From contig CM036756.1 in NCBI GenBank assembly GCA_020796225.1, positions 64,223,644 to 64,287,643 of the forward strand: a stretch of DNA of 64,000 nucleotides, written 5' to 3'. Position 1 is the first letter of the stretch, and every line of letters begins with the position of its first letter. The notes beneath the pieces are model-generated. The model searched no databases. It saw nothing but the letters and a program-made list of their open reading frames with translations, and was not told the origin of the DNA. Shown in pieces: positions 63,252-64,000 of this stretch. This DNA comes from Arion vulgaris. Lineage: Eukaryota; Mollusca; Gastropoda; Stylommatophora; Arionidae. A program made the translations under genes and the position numbers.

Positions 63252-63394
63252 CTCACTATCGTTTAACTCTCGTTTCACAGTTGTTCTCCATAGTTTCTTT
63301 GTACGTCCATGCCTTCTTTTGCCATCCGTTATCAGTTGTTAGTAGATTCACAAACAAGAAAAATGCATACATTGACAACAACATCGACGGTGTT

Positions 63395-63880
63395 TAGTTA
63401 TTAGTCAGGATGATCATAACATCAATCCTTACATATCTTTATGTGCTCAGATCTCCTCCGCAATATCTTTACCAATATGTAACGACTAATCACACCCGTT
63501 CTATGTTGATTAACTCTTTCACTGCTCTGAGTCTATATAATGTTTTCTGGTATTGTTTAACATGACGCAAAGTCAGTACACTGACTAATTCGGTATACAT
63601 TGCAATATAAATGTGTTCAAATATGAAATAAAAATACGAAGCGAAAGAGTTAATCAAATGTATTGTGCCTTTAATGAAGGGTTCATGTCTGGCAGTTCCT
63701 AGTCTCCCTCCTATCTCTTTCACTCTGGATAGGGTAGCAGACCTATCATGATTTTAACGTCATATATACGATCCCCATTTCTTATATCGTTGATGATATA
63801 TGCACTATCTATTTGACTGTGTTCCTCGACCATCAGCCAGGTGATCAACACGTTCATTACCTTATACTCCAGCATACCCT
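63395..63880 (-). mobile_element. L-H LINE RNase H end and C terminus, split by a TTAA MITE
   Basis: Minus strand: GYAGV-stop-GNERVDHLADG (last RNase H motif), RVKEIGGRLGTARHEPFIKG, TIHLI, then after the MITE NQHRTGVISRY, LVKILRRRSEHIKIC. Same order as 16390-17105. Several stops and frame changes. Confidence 0.8.
63514..63649. mobile_element. PB-type TTAA MITE, 136 bp, inside L-H
   Basis: TTAA at 63510-63513 and 63650-63653, ends CTCTTTCACTGC and GAAGCGAAAGAG. Taking out the element and one TTAA rejoins the LINE frame as HLINQHRTGV, matching HLINHHRTGV at 16980. Confidence 0.88.
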
Positions 63881-63885
63881 GATAC

Positions 63886-64000
63886 CAGTGGGGACTCGTC
63901 ATTAAGGGCCATTGGGACCGGGCCCCACCAAAAATAATGTATTACGTGTATTTATTATTTTATAAATTAAAATATAGCAACCAAAACCATGATTTATCCT
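63886..64000 (+). mobile_element. hAT-M1 MITE, cut by the window end
   Basis: CAGTGGGGACTCGTCATTAA, GGGCCATTGGGACCGGGCCC and AACCAAAACCATGATTTATC follow the 3837 copy base for base until the sequence stops. It interrupts the L-H fragment. Confidence 0.85.

Overview
The window looks like repeat-dominated intergenic or pericentromeric DNA from an animal nuclear genome, AT-rich, with no host protein-coding gene, rRNA or credible functional tRNA gene that I can support. The retroelement mix (RTE/SR2-like and RNase H-bearing non-LTR elements, several tRNA-derived SINEs, hAT-like and TTAA-type MITEs) suggests an invertebrate. A mollusc or other lophotrochozoan is my guess, not a demonstration. Nearly every long ORF is either a LINE remnant or an open frame made by a tandem repeat whose period is a multiple of three.

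Family names used here are local labels. Core1, Core2 and Core3 are SINE-like retroposons that share a ~95-bp 5' module containing GTCGTAAGAGGCGAC, have unrelated bodies and end in (GAA)n. T1-T5 are tRNA-derived SINEs. hAT-M1 (163-166 bp) and hAT-M2 (~310-390 bp) are hAT-like MITEs. M7 is a MITE with CACAGCCAAC/CAGAGCCAAC ends and 7-bp target duplications. PB elements have TTAACCCTTT-type ends with TTAA. L-SR2, L-X, L-Y, L-D, L-H, L-K and L-Z are non-LTR (LINE) fragments, nearly all 3' ends of ORF2.

Layout. 0-5.7 kb: satellites, then Core1, both hAT MITE types, T1 and a full M7. 5.7-11.2 kb: LINE 3' fragments in degenerate satellites. 11.7-14.8 kb: minisatellites, including a 25-bp array grown from an L-K LINE. 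15.0-15.8 kb: a LINE with a 5' inversion and a perfect 13-bp target duplication. 16.4-17.1 kb: L-H LINE split by a foldback element. 17.7-21.8 kb: 18-bp and 16-bp arrays with SINE and LINE insertions. 21.8-25.9 kb: Core2, L-SR2, L-H, a TTAA element and a 32-bp array. 26-30.5 kb: SINE nests, including T1 inside M7 inside Core1. 31-35.5 kb: 48-bp array, a probable solo LTR inside Core2, and a 60-bp array. 35.5-48 kb: sparser, with Core1-3, LINE ends, TTAA elements and a 46-bp M7. 48.3-49 kb: a tandem array of M7 plus its target duplication. 50.3-52.3 kb: a dense LINE/SINE insertion cluster. 52.6-54.7 kb: a 75-bp satellite. 55-61 kb: SINEs and small arrays. 61.8-64 kb: a 28-bp array, an L-Z LINE ORF carrying eleven in-frame 48-bp repeats, an L-H fragment split by a TTAA MITE, and an hAT-M1 running off the end.

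The most interesting theme is that several minisatellites here are visibly born from transposable elements: 25 bp from L-K, 48 bp from L-Z, 51 bp from M7 plus target duplication, and ~93 bp from a Core1 tail. Many insertions have intact target duplications and an empty-site copy in the same window, so insertion order can be read directly.
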